In this document: piece by piece, positions 1-8,422 of the stretch | Numbering within the stretch: position 1 is the stretch's first letter | Layout: each line of letters starts with the position of its first letter | NCBI GenBank assembly: GCA_021826035.1 | Contig: JAKBBE010000046.1 | Span: forward strand, 1 to 18,663 | Origin: Pseudomonadota bacterium | GTDB taxonomy: Bacteria; Pseudomonadota; Gammaproteobacteria; Steroidobacterales; Steroidobacteraceae | Length of the DNA stretch: 18,663 nucleotides | Direction: 5' to 3' | Translations under genes and position numbers: made by a program | The notes under the pieces: generated by a model | Databases searched by the model: none | What the model saw: the letters and a program-made list of their open reading frames with translations, nothing else | What the model was told of the DNA's origin: nothing

Positions 1-5
1 AGTGC

Positions 6-974
6 ATGGGTTTTGGCTTTGTGTTTCCGGGGCAGGGCTCTCAGTCGGTCGGCATGCTGGCCGATCTGGCCGCCGGCCCGCACGGCGCCCTGGTCAGCGA
101 GACGTTCGCCGAGGCGTCCGCGGCGCTGGATTACGATCTGTGGGCCGTGGTTTCGGGCGGGCCGCCGGAGCGGCTCAATGCCACCGAGTGCACCCAGCCG
201 GCCATGCTCGCGGCGGGCATCGCGCTGTGGCGCCTGTGGCGCGAGCGCGGCGGTGCCGAGCCGCAGGTGCTGAGCGGGCACAGCCTCGGGGAGTTCACCG
301 CGCTGGTGGCCGCCGGGGCGCTGCCTTTTGCCGAGGCGATCGCGCTGGTGCGCCTGCGCGGTCAGTTCATGCAGGAGGCGGTGCCGATCGGCAGCGGCGC
401 GATGGCCGCCATCCTCGGTCTCGAGGACGAGGTCGTGATCGAGGTGTGCCGCGAGGCGGCCGGCCGGGAGGTCGTCGAAGCGGTGAACTTCAATGCGCCC
501 GGCCAAGTGGTCGTCGCCGGCGATCGCTCGGCCGTCGAGCGCGCCATCGAGGCGGCCAAGACCCGCGGCGCGAAGCGCGCGGTGATCCTGCCGGTGAGCG
601 TTCCCTCGCACAGCAGTCTGATGCGCTCGGCGGCCGAGCGGCTCGCCGAGCGGCTCGAGGCCGTGCACTGGCGTGCGCCGCGGCTGTGCTTCGTCAGCGC
701 CGTGGATGCCACCGAGCATCGCGAGCCGGCCGACCTGCGCGCGCTCCTGGTGCGCCAACTGTGCCAGCCGGTGCGGTGGACGGACACGGTGCGCGCGCTC
801 GCGGGGCGCGGCTTGCGCCAACTCATCGAATGCGGACCCGGCAAGGTGCTGACGGCGCTGAACCGGCGCATCGAGCGGCGCGCGGACTTCGAGTGCCTGG
901 CGCTCGAGGATGAGCATTCCATCACCGCGGCGCTCGCAGCCGTCGGTGCGCCGGCCGAATCCAATGGGAACTGA
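6..974 (+). CDS. fabD: Malonyl-CoA:ACP transacylase
   Basis: Transfers malonyl groups from CoA to acyl carrier protein, supplying extender units for cytoplasmic type II fatty-acid synthesis. The 322-aa product is close to the usual FabD length. It opens with the family's N-terminal FPGQGSQ (residues 7-13), so the ATG at 6 is very probably the true start even though it lies at the window edge. Catalytic residues are visible: Ser93 in GHSLGEF (91-97), Arg118 in VRLRGQ, and His202 in VPSHSSLM. The loop NAPGQVVVAG (163-172) is also typical. The stop is followed 4 nt later by the fabG ATG, and acpP and fabF follow, which matches the standard fab cluster; fabH probably lies just upstream, outside the window. 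Identification is secure; the open frame at 2-913 is only a shadow of this gene. Confidence 0.97.
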   Translation: MGFGFVFPGQGSQSVGMLADLAAGPHGALVSETFAEASAALDYDLWAVVSGGPPERLNATECTQPAMLAAGIALWRLWRERGGAEPQVLSGHSLGEFTALVAAGALPFAEAIALVRLRGQFMQEAVPIGSGAMAAILGLEDEVVIEVCREAAGREVVEAVNFNAPGQVVVAGDRSAVERAIEAAKTRGAKRAVILPVSVPSHSSLMRSAAERLAERLEAVHWRAPRLCFVSAVDATEHREPADLRALLVRQLCQPVRWTDTVRALAGRGLRQLIECGPGKVLTALNRRIERRADFECLALEDEHSITAALAAVGAPAESNGN

Positions 975-978
975 TCCG

Positions 979-1719
979 ATGCTGCAGGATGACATCGCGC
1001 TCGTCACCGGTGCCTCGCGCGGCATCGGCCGGGAGATTGCCCTGACGCTCGCGCGCGCCGGGGCGCGGGTGATCGGTACGGCCACCAGCCTCGGCGGCGC
1101 CGAGGCCATCGGTGTGGCGCTGAAGGACGCGGGCGGCAACGGCCGCGGCGCCGTCCTCGACGTGTCCGATCCGGCCTCCATCGAGGCGCTGCTGGCGGAT
1201 CTGGAGGCTGCCGGGGAGCTGCCCACCATTCTGGTGAACAACGCGGCGATCACGCGCGACGGGCTGCTGGTGCGCATGAAACCGCAGGACTGGGAGGCGG
1301 TGATCAACACCAACCTCAGTGCGGTCTTCCGCCTGAGCAAGGCCTGTCTGCGGCGCATGATGAAGGAGCGGCGCGGGCGGATCGTGAACCTGACCTCGGT
1401 GGTCGGGCTCACCGGCAACCCCGGCCAGACCAACTATGCGGCGGCCAAGGCGGGGCTGCTCGGGTTCACCAAATCCCTCGCCCAGGAGGTCGCCTCGCGC
1501 GGCATCACGGTGAACGCCGTGGCCCCGGGCTTCATCGATACCGACATGACGCGTACGCTGCCCGAGGCGCAGCGCACGGCGCTGCTCGAGCGGATTCCCT
1601 CGGGCCGGCTCGGCAGCGCGGCCGATGTGGCCGCCGCGGTGCTCTTTCTCGCCTCGGCGCAAGCCGGCTACATCACCGGCGAGACGCTGCACGTGAATGG
1701 CGGGATGTACATGCCGTGA
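979..1719 (+). CDS. fabG: 3-oxoacyl-[ACP] reductase
   Basis: NADPH-dependent reduction of 3-ketoacyl-ACP, the first reductive step of each elongation cycle; a short-chain dehydrogenase normally acting as a tetramer. The ATG at 979 gives 246 aa, matching the family, and starts 4 nt after the fabD stop. The frame stays open back to 910, but the added residues would lie inside fabD and do not look like FabG. Motifs: TGASRGIG nucleotide-binding loop (10-17), NNAA (87-90), and the catalytic tetrad Asn112, Ser140, Tyr153 and Lys157 (TNYAAAKAG, 151-159). The C-terminus has the expected GETLHVNGGMYM. An in-frame ATG at 964 is a less likely alternative start. Confidence 0.96.
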   Translation: MLQDDIALVTGASRGIGREIALTLARAGARVIGTATSLGGAEAIGVALKDAGGNGRGAVLDVSDPASIEALLADLEAAGELPTILVNNAAITRDGLLVRMKPQDWEAVINTNLSAVFRLSKACLRRMMKERRGRIVNLTSVVGLTGNPGQTNYAAAKAGLLGFTKSLAQEVASRGITVNAVAPGFIDTDMTRTLPEAQRTALLERIPSGRLGSAADVAAAVLFLASAQAGYITGETLHVNGGMYMP

Positions 1720-1809
1720 GCCGCGCTTGGCGCGACCGGCAGAATTTCGATTGAAAAATCAAGCACTCGCAGGCGCAAACGGCGAGTGGCTTCCGCGGGG
1801 GTGTTCCCC

Positions 1810-1815
1810 TAAAAT
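1810..1815 (+). promoter_or_regulatory. Candidate -10 element upstream of acpP
   Basis: The 167-bp gap between fabG and acpP is the largest within the fab cluster and holds TAAAAT, a five-of-six match to a sigma70 -10 box, in a GC-rich surrounding. The hexamer 17 nt upstream (1787-1792, TGGCTT) is a poor -35. The implied leader is about 65 nt. A separate acpP promoter would fit the high expression known for acyl carrier protein in other bacteria. The call rests on one hexamer. Confidence 0.35.
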
Positions 1816-1871
1816 ACCGCGCCCCAGTCGCGCCTCGGCCGGCGGGGCATTTTGTCCCTTCACTTAAGCAT

Positions 1872-1876
1872 AAGGA
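1872..1876 (+). promoter_or_regulatory. acpP ribosome binding site
   Basis: AAGGA lies 10 nt before the acpP ATG at 1887, in an AT-rich leader stretch, and is the clearest Shine-Dalgarno in the fab cluster. It fixes the acpP start and fits a gene needing strong translation. Confidence 0.7.
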
Positions 1877-1886
1877 CCCATTTCTA

Positions 1887-2129
1887 ATGAGCACAGTTGA
1901 GCAGCAGGTCAAAGCCATTGTGGCCGAGCAGCTGGGGGTCAAGCAGGAGCAGGTGACCAACGACGCCTCGTTCGTCGATGACCTCGGTGCGGACTCGCTC
2001 GATACGGTCGAGCTGGTCATGGCACTCGAGGAAGAGTTCGAGATCGAGATTCCCGACGAAGATGCCGAGAAGATCACCACCGTGCAGCAGGCGATCGATT
2101 ACATCAACGAGCGACGCAGCAAGGCCTGA
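1887..2129 (+). CDS. acpP: Acyl carrier protein
   Basis: Carries growing acyl chains as thioesters on a 4'-phosphopantetheine arm during fatty-acid synthesis. The 80-aa acidic four-helix protein has the invariant [10 protein letters not shown] motif (34-43), with Ser37 as the phosphopantetheine attachment site. The rest ([20 protein letters not shown], residues 43-62) is nearly textbook AcpP. A good Shine-Dalgarno lies 10 nt upstream. It sits between fabG and fabF as usual, with wider gaps on both sides (167 and 96 nt) than elsewhere in the cluster, suggesting its own transcript as well as read-through. Confidence 0.98.
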   Translation: MSTVEQQVKAIVAEQLGVKQEQVTNDASFVDDLGADSLDTVELVMALEEEFEIEIPDEDAEKITTVQQAIDYINERRSKA

Positions 2130-2149
2130 GACGGCCACGCCGGATCGCG

Positions 2150-2168
2150 GCCCGCCCCGACGGCGGGC
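2150..2168 (+). terminator. Hairpin between acpP and fabF (attenuator/partial terminator)
   Basis: A perfect 7-bp GC stem (GCCCGCC / GGCGGGC) with loop CCGAC lies 20 nt after the acpP stop. No T-run follows, so it may act as a weak terminator or as a 3'-end stabilising hairpin that lets acpP mRNA exceed fabF mRNA. Based on structure only. Confidence 0.4.
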
Positions 2169-2225
2169 GCTCCGGCGTTGCAGTGCGTTCAGTTCAGTCA
2201 AGACGGGTCACCAGACGGGTAGAGT

Positions 2226-3473
2226 GTGAGCAAACGTCGAGTCGTGGTCACGGGAATGGGCATCATCTCCCCGGTGGGCAGCACCGTGGAGAAGGCCTGG
2301 AAGGCCATTCTGGCCGGTCAGAGCGGCATCGGGCCGGTCCAGCGTTTCGATGTGTCGGCGTTCCCGGTACGTTTCGCCGGGGAAGTGCGCGACCTCGATC
2401 TGGAGCACTACTTCGATCCGAAGGAAGTGCGGCGCATGGATGATTTCATGCACTACGGTGTGGCCGCCGGCGCGCAGGCGGTCGAGGATGCCGGGATCGA
2501 TTTCAGCACGCTCGACGTCACGCGCTGCGGGGCGGTGTGTGGGGCCGGCATCGGCGGCCTCGGCACCATCGAGCGGGAGTTCGCCGATTACGTCAAGACC
2601 GGCAACCCGCGCAAGATCTCCCCGTTCTTCGTGCCCGCGAGCATCATCAACATGATCTCCGGGCACCTGTCGATCCGCTTCGGACTGAAGGGCCCGAACC
2701 TCGGGGTGGTCACGGCCTGTTCCACCTCGACCCATGCGATCGGTCTGGCGATGCGTACGCTGCAGTACGGCGATGCGGACCTGCTGATCGCCGGCGGCGG
2801 GGAGATGGCCACCACGGTCTGCGGCCTGGCGAGCTTCGCGCAGGCCAAGGCGCTCTCGCGGCGCAACGAGGAGCCGCAGCGGGCCAGCCGTCCGTGGGAC
2901 CGTGACCGCGACGGATTCGTGCTCGGCGACGGCGGCGGCGCAGTGATCCTCGAGGAACTCGAGCATGCGCGCGCCCGCGGCGCGAAGATTTACGCCGAGC
3001 TCGTCGGCTTCGGCATGAGCGGGGATGCCTACCACATCACGCTGCCCCCGGAGGACGGCGAGGGCGCGCGGCTGGCGATGGTGAACGCGCTACGAGATGC
3101 GGCGATCAACGCCGAGGACGTTCAGTACGTCAATGCGCACGCCACCTCGACCCTGGCCGGTGACAAGGCCGAGACGCTCGCGATCAAGCGCGCCTTCGGT
3201 GAGCATGCGCGGCATCTGGCGGTGAGCTCCACGAAGTCGATGACCGGGCATCTGTTGGGGGCCGCCGGTGTGGTCGAGGCGATCTTCTCGATCCTCGCGC
3301 TGCGCGATCAGGTGGCACCGCCGACCATCAATTACGAGACGCCCGATCCGGACTGCGATCTGGATTACGTGCCCAACACCGCCCGGCAGATGCCGATCGA
3401 CTACGCGCTGTCGAACTCCTTCGGGTTCGGCGGCACGAACGGATCGGTGATCTTCAAGCGCTTCACCGCCTGA
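2226..3473 (+). CDS. fabF: Beta-ketoacyl-ACP synthase II
   Basis: Condenses malonyl-ACP with acyl-ACP to elongate fatty acids; FabF also controls the 16:1 to 18:1 step in well-studied bacteria. The GTG at 2226 gives 415 aa (E. coli FabF is about 413) and the N-terminus [17 protein letters not shown] that defines the family. Catalytic residues: Cys165 in TACSTSTH (163-170), His305 in NAHATST (303-309), Lys337 in STKSMTGH, and His342. The C-terminal [10 protein letters not shown] (396-405) is the usual gating loop. It lies 96 nt after acpP and 17 nt before pabB. Loop variants around the active site (ATST rather than GTST) are minor. Confidence 0.96.
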   Translation: MSKRRVVVTGMGIISPVGSTVEKAWKAILAGQSGIGPVQRFDVSAFPVRFAGEVRDLDLEHYFDPKEVRRMDDFMHYGVAAGAQAVEDAGIDFSTLDVTRCGAVCGAGIGGLGTIEREFADYVKTGNPRKISPFFVPASIINMISGHLSIRFGLKGPNLGVVTACSTSTHAIGLAMRTLQYGDADLLIAGGGEMATTVCGLASFAQAKALSRRNEEPQRASRPWDRDRDGFVLGDGGGAVILEELEHARARGAKIYAELVGFGMSGDAYHITLPPEDGEGARLAMVNALRDAAINAEDVQYVNAHATSTLAGDKAETLAIKRAFGEHARHLAVSSTKSMTGHLLGAAGVVEAIFSILALRDQVAPPTINYETPDPDCDLDYVPNTARQMPIDYALSNSFGFGGTNGSVIFKRFTA

Positions 3474-3490
3474 TCCGCCCCGGCGCTCCC

Positions 3491-4891
3491 GTGCCGGTTC
3501 GCAACCTCGATCTGCCGCCGCGGGTGCTCAGAGCACTCGCCGCGCAGGATCCGCGCCGCTACCCGCTGCTGCTCGACAGCGTCGCCCCCGGGGCGCTCGG
3601 GCGGCACAGCGTGCTGCTCGCCCACCCGCAGGGGGCGTTGTGGCTCGATGCACACGGGCGGCTCGGGGCCGACGGGCGCGTGCCCGCGGGCGTGCTTGCC
3701 GAAGCGCGGTTTCTCGAGGCGCTGGAGCGTTGGTGGCAGGTCGAGTCCACCGGGTCAGCGCCGACGGTCGCGCCCTTTTGCGGCGAGTGGGCCGGCGGCT
3801 GGGCCGTGTACTTAGGCTATGAACTCGCCGCGCAGGTCGAGCCGCGGCTGCGGCTGCCGCCGTCCTCGTTTCCCGTTGGCGCCTTCGCGCTGCGCTGTCC
3901 CTGTGCGCTGGTCTACGATCACGAGACGCACCGGCTGCGGGCGCTGGCCGAGCCCGGCGCCGAGGCGCACCTGGCGCGACTCGTGGCCGATGCCGAGGGC
4001 GCCGCGGCACGCCTGAGCGAGACGGCTCGGCCGGCCTGCGCGATCGAGCCGGTCGAGGCGATCGAAGAGGAGCCTGAGCAGTGGTTTCTCGAGCGCGTGC
4101 GGCGCCTCCAGCGCGACATCGGCGCCGGGGAGATCTATCAGGCGAACCTCTCGCGCCGCTGGCGCGCGCGGCTGCGCCCCGGGGCGAGTCTGGCGGACGT
4201 CTATGAGCGCCTGCGCGTGGCGAACCCCGCGCCGTTCGCCGCCTGGGCGCAGTGGGGCGATGCGGCGATTCTCAGCTCCTCGCCCGAGCGACTGGTGCGC
4301 CTCGTCAATGGGCGCATCGAGACGCGGCCGATTGCCGGCACGGGCGTACGCAGCGGCGAGCCCGCCGCGCACGCGCACGAGATCCAGGCGCTGCGCACAC
4401 ACCCGAAGGAGCGCGCCGAGCACGTGATGCTGGTTGACCTCGAGCGCAACGATCTCGGCCGTGTCTGTCGCCCCGGGACGGTGCGCGTGGAGGAGTTCAT
4501 GGCGGTGGAGTCCTATCGACACGTGCATCATCTGGTCTCGAGCGTCACCGGCACGCTCGCGCCGGGGCGCACGCCCATCGATGTGCTGCGCGCGGTGTTT
4601 CCCGGCGGCACCATCACCGGCTGTCCGAAGATCCGCGGCATGCAGATCATCGCCGAGCTCGAGGGCGAGGGCCGCGGGCCGTTCACCGGCGCGCTCGGCT
4701 GGCTCGGCCGCGATGGCGATGCGGATTTCAACATCCTGATCCGCACCCTGTGGAGCGACGGCGGGCGGCTCGAGCTGCGCGCCGGAGCGGGCATCGTGGC
4801 CGACTCCGATCCCGAGCGCGAACTGGCCGAGACCCGGGCCAAGGCCCGCGGCGTGCTCGCCGCCCTCAGCACGGCGACGGGCTCGGCATGA
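3491..4891 (+). CDS. pabB: Aminodeoxychorismate synthase component I
   Basis: Converts chorismate plus ammonia, supplied by a PabA glutaminase, to 4-amino-4-deoxychorismate for folate synthesis. The 466-aa product has the chorismate-utilising domain at about 190-460: EIYQANLSRR (214-223), SSSPERLV (262-269), the Mg-binding RAEHVMLVDLERNDLGR (308-324), PGGTITGCPKIRGMQ (371-385) and AGAGIVADSDPERELAET (431-448). Start is GTG 3491, 17 nt after fabF. The last bases overlap the pabC ATG, so the two are coupled, and pairing with pabC favours PabB over the related anthranilate synthase TrpE. Odd point: residue 282 in PIAGT is Ala where E. coli PabB has catalytic Lys274 (PIKGT). No glutaminase domain is fused and no pabA is in the window. 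Confidence 0.93.
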   Translation: MPVRNLDLPPRVLRALAAQDPRRYPLLLDSVAPGALGRHSVLLAHPQGALWLDAHGRLGADGRVPAGVLAEARFLEALERWWQVESTGSAPTVAPFCGEWAGGWAVYLGYELAAQVEPRLRLPPSSFPVGAFALRCPCALVYDHETHRLRALAEPGAEAHLARLVADAEGAAARLSETARPACAIEPVEAIEEEPEQWFLERVRRLQRDIGAGEIYQANLSRRWRARLRPGASLADVYERLRVANPAPFAAWAQWGDAAILSSSPERLVRLVNGRIETRPIAGTGVRSGEPAAHAHEIQALRTHPKERAEHVMLVDLERNDLGRVCRPGTVRVEEFMAVESYRHVHHLVSSVTGTLAPGRTPIDVLRAVFPGGTITGCPKIRGMQIIAELEGEGRGPFTGALGWLGRDGDADFNILIRTLWSDGGRLELRAGAGIVADSDPERELAETRAKARGVLAALSTATGSA

Positions 4892-5727
4892 ACGGCCCTG
4901 CGGTGTGGGTGGACGGCCAGGCGAGCGAGACGGTCGCGGCGCTCGATCGGGGCCTGCACTACGGCGAGGGGGTGTTCGAGACGATCGCCTGTCTCAACGG
5001 CCGCGCGCGCTTCCTCTCGCTGCACCTGCAGCGCCTCGCGCTCGGTTGTCGACGGCTCGGGGTGCCGCTCCCGCCGGGATTGCGCGCCGAGCTCGAACGG
5101 GTTGCGGGCGAGGGATCGCGCTCGATCGTCAAGGCGCTGCTGACCCGCGGGGCGGGCAGCGCGCGGGGCTACCGGCGCGGCGCGGAGCGCGGCACTTGTG
5201 TCATCATCCGCTATCCGTGGCCCGAGGAGGCCGAGCCGCGCGCCGGTGCGCGGGTGCGGATCGCCTCAGTGCGGCTGGGCGAGAACCCGGCACTCGCCGG
5301 CCTGAAGCACTGCAACCGTCTGGAGCAGATCCTGGCGGCGAACGAGGCGGACGGTGCCGAGGCCGACGAGGCACTGATGCTCAGCTCTGCGGGACAGCTC
5401 ATTGGCGGCACCATGACCAACGTGTTTCTGATCGATGGCCCATCCGGCCGCTGGCGGGTGCGTACGCCCGAGATTCGCACCTGCGGGGTCGCGGGCGTGA
5501 TGCGCCAGGTGCTGATGCGCGAAGCGGCGCGGGCGGGGCTGGCGGTCGAGGCGTGCGCGCTCGGGCTGGAGGATCTCGAGGGCGCGCGCGAGGTGATCCT
5601 CACCAACGCGCGCGTCGGGCTCTGGCCGGTGAGCGCGCTGCCGGGGCGCGCGCTCGGGCCCGGTCCGCTCACCGAACGGTTGCAACGGCTGCTGCAGCCG
5701 CTGCTCGAGGCGCCGGCGGATGAGTGA
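4888..5727 (+). CDS. pabC: Aminodeoxychorismate lyase (PLP-dependent)
   Basis: Cleaves aminodeoxychorismate to p-aminobenzoate and pyruvate, the step after PabB. It is a fold-type IV PLP enzyme of the branched-chain aminotransferase family. The 279-aa product starts at ATG 4888, overlapping the pabB stop (ATGA); the frame continues upstream to 4750 but that part lies inside pabB. Motifs: DRGLHYGEGVFET (20-32) and GLKHCNRLEQ (138-147) with PLP-binding Lys140. The later motif reads SSAGQLIGGTMTNVF (166-180), putting Gly173 where homologues such as E. coli PabC usually have a Glu that contacts the PLP ring nitrogen. The pabB neighbour supports the lyase call; a D-amino-acid or branched-chain aminotransferase is a less likely alternative. 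Confidence 0.92.
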   Translation: MNGPAVWVDGQASETVAALDRGLHYGEGVFETIACLNGRARFLSLHLQRLALGCRRLGVPLPPGLRAELERVAGEGSRSIVKALLTRGAGSARGYRRGAERGTCVIIRYPWPEEAEPRAGARVRIASVRLGENPALAGLKHCNRLEQILAANEADGAEADEALMLSSAGQLIGGTMTNVFLIDGPSGRWRVRTPEIRTCGVAGVMRQVLMREAARAGLAVEACALGLEDLEGAREVILTNARVGLWPVSALPGRALGPGPLTERLQRLLQPLLEAPADE

Positions 5728-6784
5728 GGCGAGCGCCGTGCGGCGCGGTGCGCGGATCCTCGCTGTGGTGCTCGCGCTGGGGGTGCTCGGGGCCGCCAGC
5801 GGCGTGCTCTGGTTGCGGCACTATTACGGCGAGCCCGGCCCGGCACCGCACGCCGTGCGCGTGCGCGTGCAGGCCGGCGATACGCTGCACCTGGTGTTCG
5901 CGCGGCTCGGGCGCCTCGGGGCGCTCACGCATCCGCGCGCCCTCGAGCTGTATCTGCGCCTCATGGGGCGCGCGCCGCGCATGGAGATCGGCGTCTATGA
6001 CATTCCGGCGTATTCGAGCCCGGCGCAGATCGTGCGCATGTTCCAGGAGGGACGGGTGGTGCTCGATAAGCTCACCGTCGTCGAGGGCGCGACGTTCGCG
6101 CAGTTCCGTGCCGAGCTCGATGCCGACCGGGACATCGTGCCGACGCTGCGCGGTGCGAGCGATGCCAGCGTCATGGCCGCGCTCGGTCACCCCACGCAGC
6201 AGCCCGAGGGCCGATTCTTTCCCGACACCTACAGCTTCTCCCCCGGCACGAGCGACCTGACCGTGCTGCGCATGGCCTACGACGAGATGGCCGCCGAGCT
6301 CGCCCGGGTGTGGCAGACGCGCCGCCGCAACCTGCCGCTGCACGACGCCTACCAGGCGCTGATCCTCGCCTCGATGATCGAGAAGGAGACCGGCGTGGCC
6401 GATGAGCGCGCGCGCATCGCCTCGGTGTTCGTCAACCGCCTGCGCCGGGGCATGCGCCTGCAGTCCGATCCGACCGTCATCTACGCCCTCGGCACGCGTT
6501 ATCACGGTGCGCTGCACGCGGCGGATCTGGCGGTGAACTCGCCCTACAACACCTATCTGCACGCCGGACTGCCGCCGACACCGATCTGTCTGCCGGGCCT
6601 GGCCTCGCTGTACGCCGCGGTGCATCCGGATCACAGTCGTGATCTGTACTTCGTCGCCACCGGCAAGGGGGGCCACCAGTTCTCGCGCACGCTGGCCGAG
6701 CATGACGTGCAGCTGCGCAAGTACATCCATCAGCTCGACCTCGATCGGCAGGCGCAGCGCCCGCCCGCGGGACCGAAGCGATGA
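5720..6784 (+). CDS. mltG: Endolytic murein transglycosylase (YceG/MltG)
   Basis: Inner-membrane enzyme that cuts nascent glycan strands and is thought to set peptidoglycan strand length. The 354-aa protein has basic residues (RRGAR) followed by one transmembrane helix (about 12-32), then a periplasmic part with a LysM-like subdomain (VRVQAGDTLHLVFARL, 49-64) and the YceG catalytic domain. The catalytic Glu is in ASMIEKETGVADER (217-230), Glu221 by alignment with E. coli Glu218. NRLRRGMRLQSDPTVIYALG and NSPYNTYLHAGLPPTPI are family signatures. The ATG at 5720 overlaps the pabC end by 8 nt, and the stop overlaps the tmk ATG. The pabC-mltG-tmk order is standard in gammaproteobacteria. Confidence 0.96.
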   Translation: MSEASAVRRGARILAVVLALGVLGAASGVLWLRHYYGEPGPAPHAVRVRVQAGDTLHLVFARLGRLGALTHPRALELYLRLMGRAPRMEIGVYDIPAYSSPAQIVRMFQEGRVVLDKLTVVEGATFAQFRAELDADRDIVPTLRGASDASVMAALGHPTQQPEGRFFPDTYSFSPGTSDLTVLRMAYDEMAAELARVWQTRRRNLPLHDAYQALILASMIEKETGVADERARIASVFVNRLRRGMRLQSDPTVIYALGTRYHGALHAADLAVNSPYNTYLHAGLPPTPICLPGLASLYAAVHPDHSRDLYFVATGKGGHQFSRTLAEHDVQLRKYIHQLDLDRQAQRPPAGPKR

Positions 6785-7422
6785 GCCGCGGCGTGTTCAT
6801 CACCCTGGAGGGGATCGAGGGGGCGGGCAAATCGACCGTCGTGCAGTGGCTCGGTGAGTGGCTGCGCGAGTCGGGCCGCACGGTGCGCGTGACGCGCGAG
6901 CCCGGTGGCACCGAGCTCGCCGAGCAGGTGCGCCGCCTCGTGCTCGAGCACGGTCGCGAGCGTCTGTCGGCCGAAGCCGAGACACTGTTGATGTTTGCCG
7001 CGCGCGCGATTCATCTCGACAACCTGATCCGCCCGGCGCTCGCCGCGGGGGACTGGGTGGTGAGCGACCGGTTCACGGACGCCACGCGGGCCTACCAGGG
7101 CGCCGGTCGCGGCGTCGATGGGGCCTGGATCGAGACGATCGCCACGCGTGTGCACGCCGGGCTCGCGCCGGATTGCACGCTGCTGCTCGATCTGCCGGTG
7201 GCGGTGGGCCTGGCGCGCGCCCGGGCGCGGCGCGGACCGGCCGATCGCATCGAGGCGGAGACCGAGGCGTTCTTCGAGCGGGTGCGCGCCGGGTATCTGG
7301 CGCTCGAGCAGCGCGAGCCGCAGCGCATCCGGCGCATTGACGCCACGGCGTCCGTGCCGGCGGTGCAGGCGCAGGTGCGCGCCGCCCTGGCGCCCTGGCT
7401 CACCGGGGCGGGCCGCCCGTGA
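6781..7422 (+). CDS. tmk: Thymidylate kinase
   Basis: Phosphorylates dTMP to dTDP, essential for DNA precursor supply. The 213-aa length is standard. Motifs: P-loop EGIEGAGKST (10-19), TREPGGTELAEQVR (38-51) for substrate binding, SDRFTDATRAYQGAGR (95-110) with the DR[FYH] signature, and an Arg-rich LID around ARARARRGPADRIE (145-158), as in E. coli-type (type II) enzymes. Its ATG overlaps the mltG stop (ATGA) and its stop overlaps the holB start, consistent with translational coupling. Confidence 0.97.
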   Translation: MSRGVFITLEGIEGAGKSTVVQWLGEWLRESGRTVRVTREPGGTELAEQVRRLVLEHGRERLSAEAETLLMFAARAIHLDNLIRPALAAGDWVVSDRFTDATRAYQGAGRGVDGAWIETIATRVHAGLAPDCTLLLDLPVAVGLARARARRGPADRIEAETEAFFERVRAGYLALEQREPQRIRRIDATASVPAVQAQVRAALAPWLTGAGRP

Positions 7423-8378
7423 TGCCGCCGTGGCTCGAGCCGCAGAAACAGCAGCTGCGCGCGGCCTTCGCCGCCGGGCGGATGCCGCACGCGCTGCTCA
7501 TTCACGAGTCCCCGGGCGCCGGCGGGACGCTGCTCGCGTACTGGGCGGCGCAGCTCGTGCTGTGCCGCGCACCGCAGGCCGCGCCCTGCGGTGCGTGCGC
7601 GGCCTGCCGCCACGTGCAGGATCGGCAGCACCCGGACCTCATCAACGTCGTACCGCTCGGCGACTCGGCGCAGATCCGCATCGAGCAGGTGCGCGAACTC
7701 ACCGCCGATCTGGCGCTGACGTCGCACCAGGGCGGCTACAAGGTCGGGGTGCTCGCGCCGGCCGACAGCATGAACCGCTTTGCCGCCAACGCGCTGCTGA
7801 AGACGCTCGAGGAGCCCTCGGCGAGAACGCTGCTGGTGCTGGTGGTGAGCGTACCGTCGCGCCTGCCGGTCACGATCGCGAGCCGCTGTCAGCGGCTGCG
7901 AGTGCCGACGCCCGCGCGCGAGGCGGCGCTCGAGTGGCTCACGGCCGAACGGGGCGCGGCCGACTGGGCGGGGGTGCTCGAGGTGCTCGGCGATGCGCCC
8001 CTCGAGGCCGCGGCGGTCGATCCGGCGGCGGTGATCGCGGTGGCCGTCGAGACTCACCGCGAGCTCGAGGAGATCGCCGGCGGACACGGCGACGCCGGTG
8101 CGAGTGCCGAGCGCTGGGCGCGCGGGGAGTTGGCGCTGCGGCTGGCGTGTTTTGAGACCTGGCTCACGGATCGGATCCGTGCCGGGCTTACCGGTGGTGC
8201 TGCGCCGACGGAAATGCGCGCCAGCGCGCACCAGCGTGTGCGCCCGCTCACTATAAAGGGGACGTTTGAACTCCTGGACGCGGTGCGGGAGCTCAGGTCA
8301 TCATTGGACGTGCCGATCAATAAGGGCGTGGCGCTCGAGGCTGTGCTGCGCAGTCTCGCGCCGCACCGCGCCGCCTGA
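7422..8378 (+). CDS. holB: DNA polymerase III subunit delta'
   Basis: Stator subunit of the clamp loader that helps open and load the beta clamp. The 318-aa product (from ATG 7422; a GTG at 7419 would add one residue) has the RFC/AAA+ fold. A four-Cys zinc site is at Cys48, Cys56, Cys59 and Cys62, followed by HPDL, as in E. coli delta'. The Walker A region reads SPGAGGT and lacks the P-loop Lys, which is normal for delta', since it does not hydrolyse ATP. The SRC motif (154-156) supplying an arginine finger is present (IASRCQRL). The start overlaps the tmk stop; pilZ follows after 44 nt, the usual gammaproteobacterial order. Confidence 0.95.
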   Translation: MPPWLEPQKQQLRAAFAAGRMPHALLIHESPGAGGTLLAYWAAQLVLCRAPQAAPCGACAACRHVQDRQHPDLINVVPLGDSAQIRIEQVRELTADLALTSHQGGYKVGVLAPADSMNRFAANALLKTLEEPSARTLLVLVVSVPSRLPVTIASRCQRLRVPTPAREAALEWLTAERGAADWAGVLEVLGDAPLEAAAVDPAAVIAVAVETHRELEEIAGGHGDAGASAERWARGELALRLACFETWLTDRIRAGLTGGAAPTEMRASAHQRVRPLTIKGTFELLDAVRELRSSLDVPINKGVALEAVLRSLAPHRAA

Positions 8379-8422
8379 GCGCCTCGCCGGGTGGTCTCGA
8401 GAGCGAAGCTGAGGTTCCGAAG

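Noticed and set aside
2..913. 303-aa open frame overlapping fabD in another frame
   Set aside because: Arg/Gly/Ala-rich composition typical of out-of-frame translation of GC-rich DNA; fabD in the other frame has complete motifs.
922..3035. Minus-strand frames of over 250 codons opposite fabG and fabF
   Set aside because: Antisense shadows in GC-rich coding DNA with no motifs.
7509..7535. HolB lacking the Walker A lysine
   Set aside because: Delta-prime subunits normally lack a functional P-loop; this is expected, not decay.
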